Positions 6,180-7,085 of a stretch of DNA of 7,085 nucleotides are shown one piece after another. The translations under genes were made by a program, and so were the position numbers. The stretch is from positions 1-7,085 of the forward strand of contig JANQTR010000034.1 in the NCBI GenBank assembly GCA_030731635.1, given 5' to 3'. This DNA comes from Erythrobacter sp. (GTDB lineage Bacteria > Pseudomonadota > Alphaproteobacteria > Sphingomonadales > Sphingomonadaceae). Position 1 is the first letter of the stretch. Each line of letters starts with the position of its first letter. The notes below the pieces were generated by a model that saw nothing but the letters and a program-made list of their open reading frames with translations, searched no databases and was not told where the DNA came from.

Positions 6180-6751
6180 GCCGCAACCGCCTCGCCCGCG
6201 CGGGCCGCCTTGGCCCAGGCGATCAGCCCGGCGCTCGCCAGCACCAGAAAGGCCACATAAAGCCCAGCAGTGAGATAAAGCCCGCGCTGCATATAGACCC
6301 CGATCGCCAGCACATCGATCGCGATCCACAGCGCCCAGTTTTCGACCCGGCGCATGGCGAGCAGCACCTGCGCCACCACGCTCGCACCCGCGATGGTCGC
6401 GTCGGCGAAGGGCAGGGCTGCGTCGGTCCAGCGCGCCATCGCCCAGCCAATGCCAAGGCTGGATCCCGCCACCAGCGCCAGCGAGATGGCCCGCGTGCGC
6501 CAGTCCATCCATTCAACCTGCACCATCTGCGCAAGGCCCCCAGCGCGCGCCCAAAGCCACCAGCCCCAGCCCTGCACCACGAAAAAGAACACCTGCAACG
6601 CCGCTTCGCCATACAGGCGCGCATCGCGGAATATCACGAAATACAGCGCCACCATCGCCATGCCGAACGGGTAGTTCCAGATGCTGCGCCGAACCAGCAG
6701 GCCGACATTGGCCAGCCCGAGCGCGACGGCGATCAATTCCAGCGAGTTCAT
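6176..6751 (-). CDS. pnuC: Nicotinamide riboside transporter PnuC
   Basis: PnuC is an inner-membrane facilitator that brings nicotinamide riboside into the cell, where phosphorylation by NadR traps it. The 191-aa protein is mostly hydrophobic, with about six or seven membrane segments. Family marks include WNYPFGM (25-31), the aromatic FFFVVQGWGWWLW (55-67) in the region of the substrate-binding helix, and ENWALWIAIDVLAIGVYM (137-154), which matches the ExW..W...D/N signature of the later helix. Basic residues follow the first helix and close the C-terminus (WAKAARAGEAVAA). The ATG at 6751 lies 13 bp after the stop of the upstream arsC-like gene. No Shine-Dalgarno sequence is visible; the gap is an alternating GC run, so translation may depend on coupling. 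The stop overlaps the nadR GTG by 4 bp, which strongly ties the two genes into one pathway. Confidence 0.93.
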   Translation of the reverse strand: MNSLELIAVALGLANVGLLVRRSIWNYPFGMAMVALYFVIFRDARLYGEAALQVFFFVVQGWGWWLWARAGGLAQMVQVEWMDWRTRAISLALVAGSSLGIGWAMARWTDAALPFADATIAGASVVAQVLLAMRRVENWALWIAIDVLAIGVYMQRGLYLTAGLYVAFLVLASAGLIAWAKAARAGEAVAA

Positions 6752-6764
6752 GCGCGCGCGCGGA

Positions 6765-7085
6765 TCAGCCGAGCGCGGCGGACCATGCGTCCGCCTTGAA
6801 CCCGACCAGCAGGCCGCCCGGATGCTCCACCACAGGGCGCTTGATGATCGAGGGGTTGGCAGCGAGCAGCGCAGGCGCGGTTTCGGCGCTGGCGGCTAGC
6901 GCCTTGTCCGCATCGCTCAGCGCGCGGAAGGTCGTCCCCTTGCGATTGACGACAACGTCCAACCCCGCCGCCGCGATCCATGCGGCAATTTTCGCCGGAT
7001 CAGCGCCTTCTTTCTTGTAGTCATGGAAAGTGTAATCGCGGCCCTGCGCATCGAGCCACACCCGCGCCTTTTTCACCGTGTCGCA
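6765..7085 (-). CDS. ArsC/Spx-family reductase-like protein (YffB type), 5' end cut by the window
   Basis: The frame is open to the right edge, so the start is missing. The visible 106 residues begin CDTVKKARVWLDAQGRDYTF. This matches the NCDTxxKA start of the ArsC/Spx/YffB thioredoxin-fold family, and the candidate redox Cys is the very last complete codon (7085-7083). HDYKKEG and the C-terminal NPSIIKRPVVEHPGG segment (the family's conserved xxIKRPVV) complete the match. Only about ten residues appear to be lost. A GTG at 7076 would give a protein without the Cys and is not a credible start. YffB-type proteins are suggested to be glutathione-dependent thiol reductases; true arsenate reductase activity is uncertain. 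It is the first visible gene of the run leading into pnuC, nadR and glpQ, but no functional link to NAD salvage is evident. Confidence 0.88.
   Translation of the reverse strand, partial: CDTVKKARVWLDAQGRDYTFHDYKKEGADPAKIAAWIAAAGLDVVVNRKGTTFRALSDADKALAASAETAPALLAANPSIIKRPVVEHPGGLLVGFKADAWSAALG

Noticed and set aside
5067..6260. Long 397-codon plus-strand open frame opposite nadR and glpQ
   Set aside because: It is the antisense shadow of GC-rich coding DNA. The minus-strand frames carry clear NadR and GlpQ motifs, while this one has low-complexity Arg/Gln/His-rich sequence and no recognisable domain.
6180..6512. Upstream extension of the nadR frame to 443 residues
   Set aside because: The extra 111 residues are pnuC coding sequence read in another frame. 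The PnuC membrane protein is the better explanation, and the GTG at 6179 gives a normal NadR catalytic N-terminus.
1..7085. Search by eye for CRISPR arrays, tRNA genes, insertion sequences, toxin-antitoxin or phage genes
   Set aside because: No regularly spaced repeats, cloverleaf with a CCA end, transposase motifs or flanking inverted repeats were seen. Genes fill almost all of the window.

Overview
The window is about 7.1 kb of GC-rich chromosomal DNA from what looks like an alphaproteobacterium, most likely a sphingomonad (Sphingomonas/Erythrobacter-type). The suggestion rests on base composition, the style of the proteins (LysC, UbiG and the PurT N-terminus) and the divergent lysC/ubiG pair. 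It is inference, not a database match. There are no mobile elements, CRISPR arrays, rRNA or tRNA genes.

Left part (1-3373, all genes on the minus strand, read right to left): lysC (aspartate kinase), a PilZ domain fused to an XRE-type helix-turn-helix, a PAS plus degenerate GGDEF protein, then the first 20 codons of purT at the window edge. The two middle genes form a putative cyclic-di-GMP signalling pair set between two biosynthetic genes. The GGDEF protein has lost several residues needed for catalysis and is probably a receptor or scaffold, not a cyclase. A 264-bp AT-rich spacer (1044-1307) separates the pair. It holds a clean palindrome, a repeated GGTTA motif and a possible terminator.

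Centre (3374-4160): ubiG (ubiquinone O-methyltransferase) on the plus strand is divergent from lysC with only 49 bp between them. It is convergent with glpQ, and the two stop codons overlap.

Right part (4157-7085, minus strand): a compact run of four genes in the order arsC/yffB-like (5' end cut by the window edge), pnuC, nadR, glpQ. Spacings are 13 bp, a 4-bp overlap and an 8-bp overlap, so this is almost certainly one transcript. PnuC imports nicotinamide riboside. NadR phosphorylates it and adenylates the product to NAD, so the pair is a complete two-protein NAD salvage route. NadR here lacks the DNA-binding domain of the enterobacterial protein. The periplasmic glycerophosphodiesterase and the ArsC-family reductase have no obvious mechanistic link to that route.

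Most of the window is ordinary housekeeping. The parts worth a second look are the PilZ-HTH fusion, the degenerate GGDEF partner and the spacer between them.
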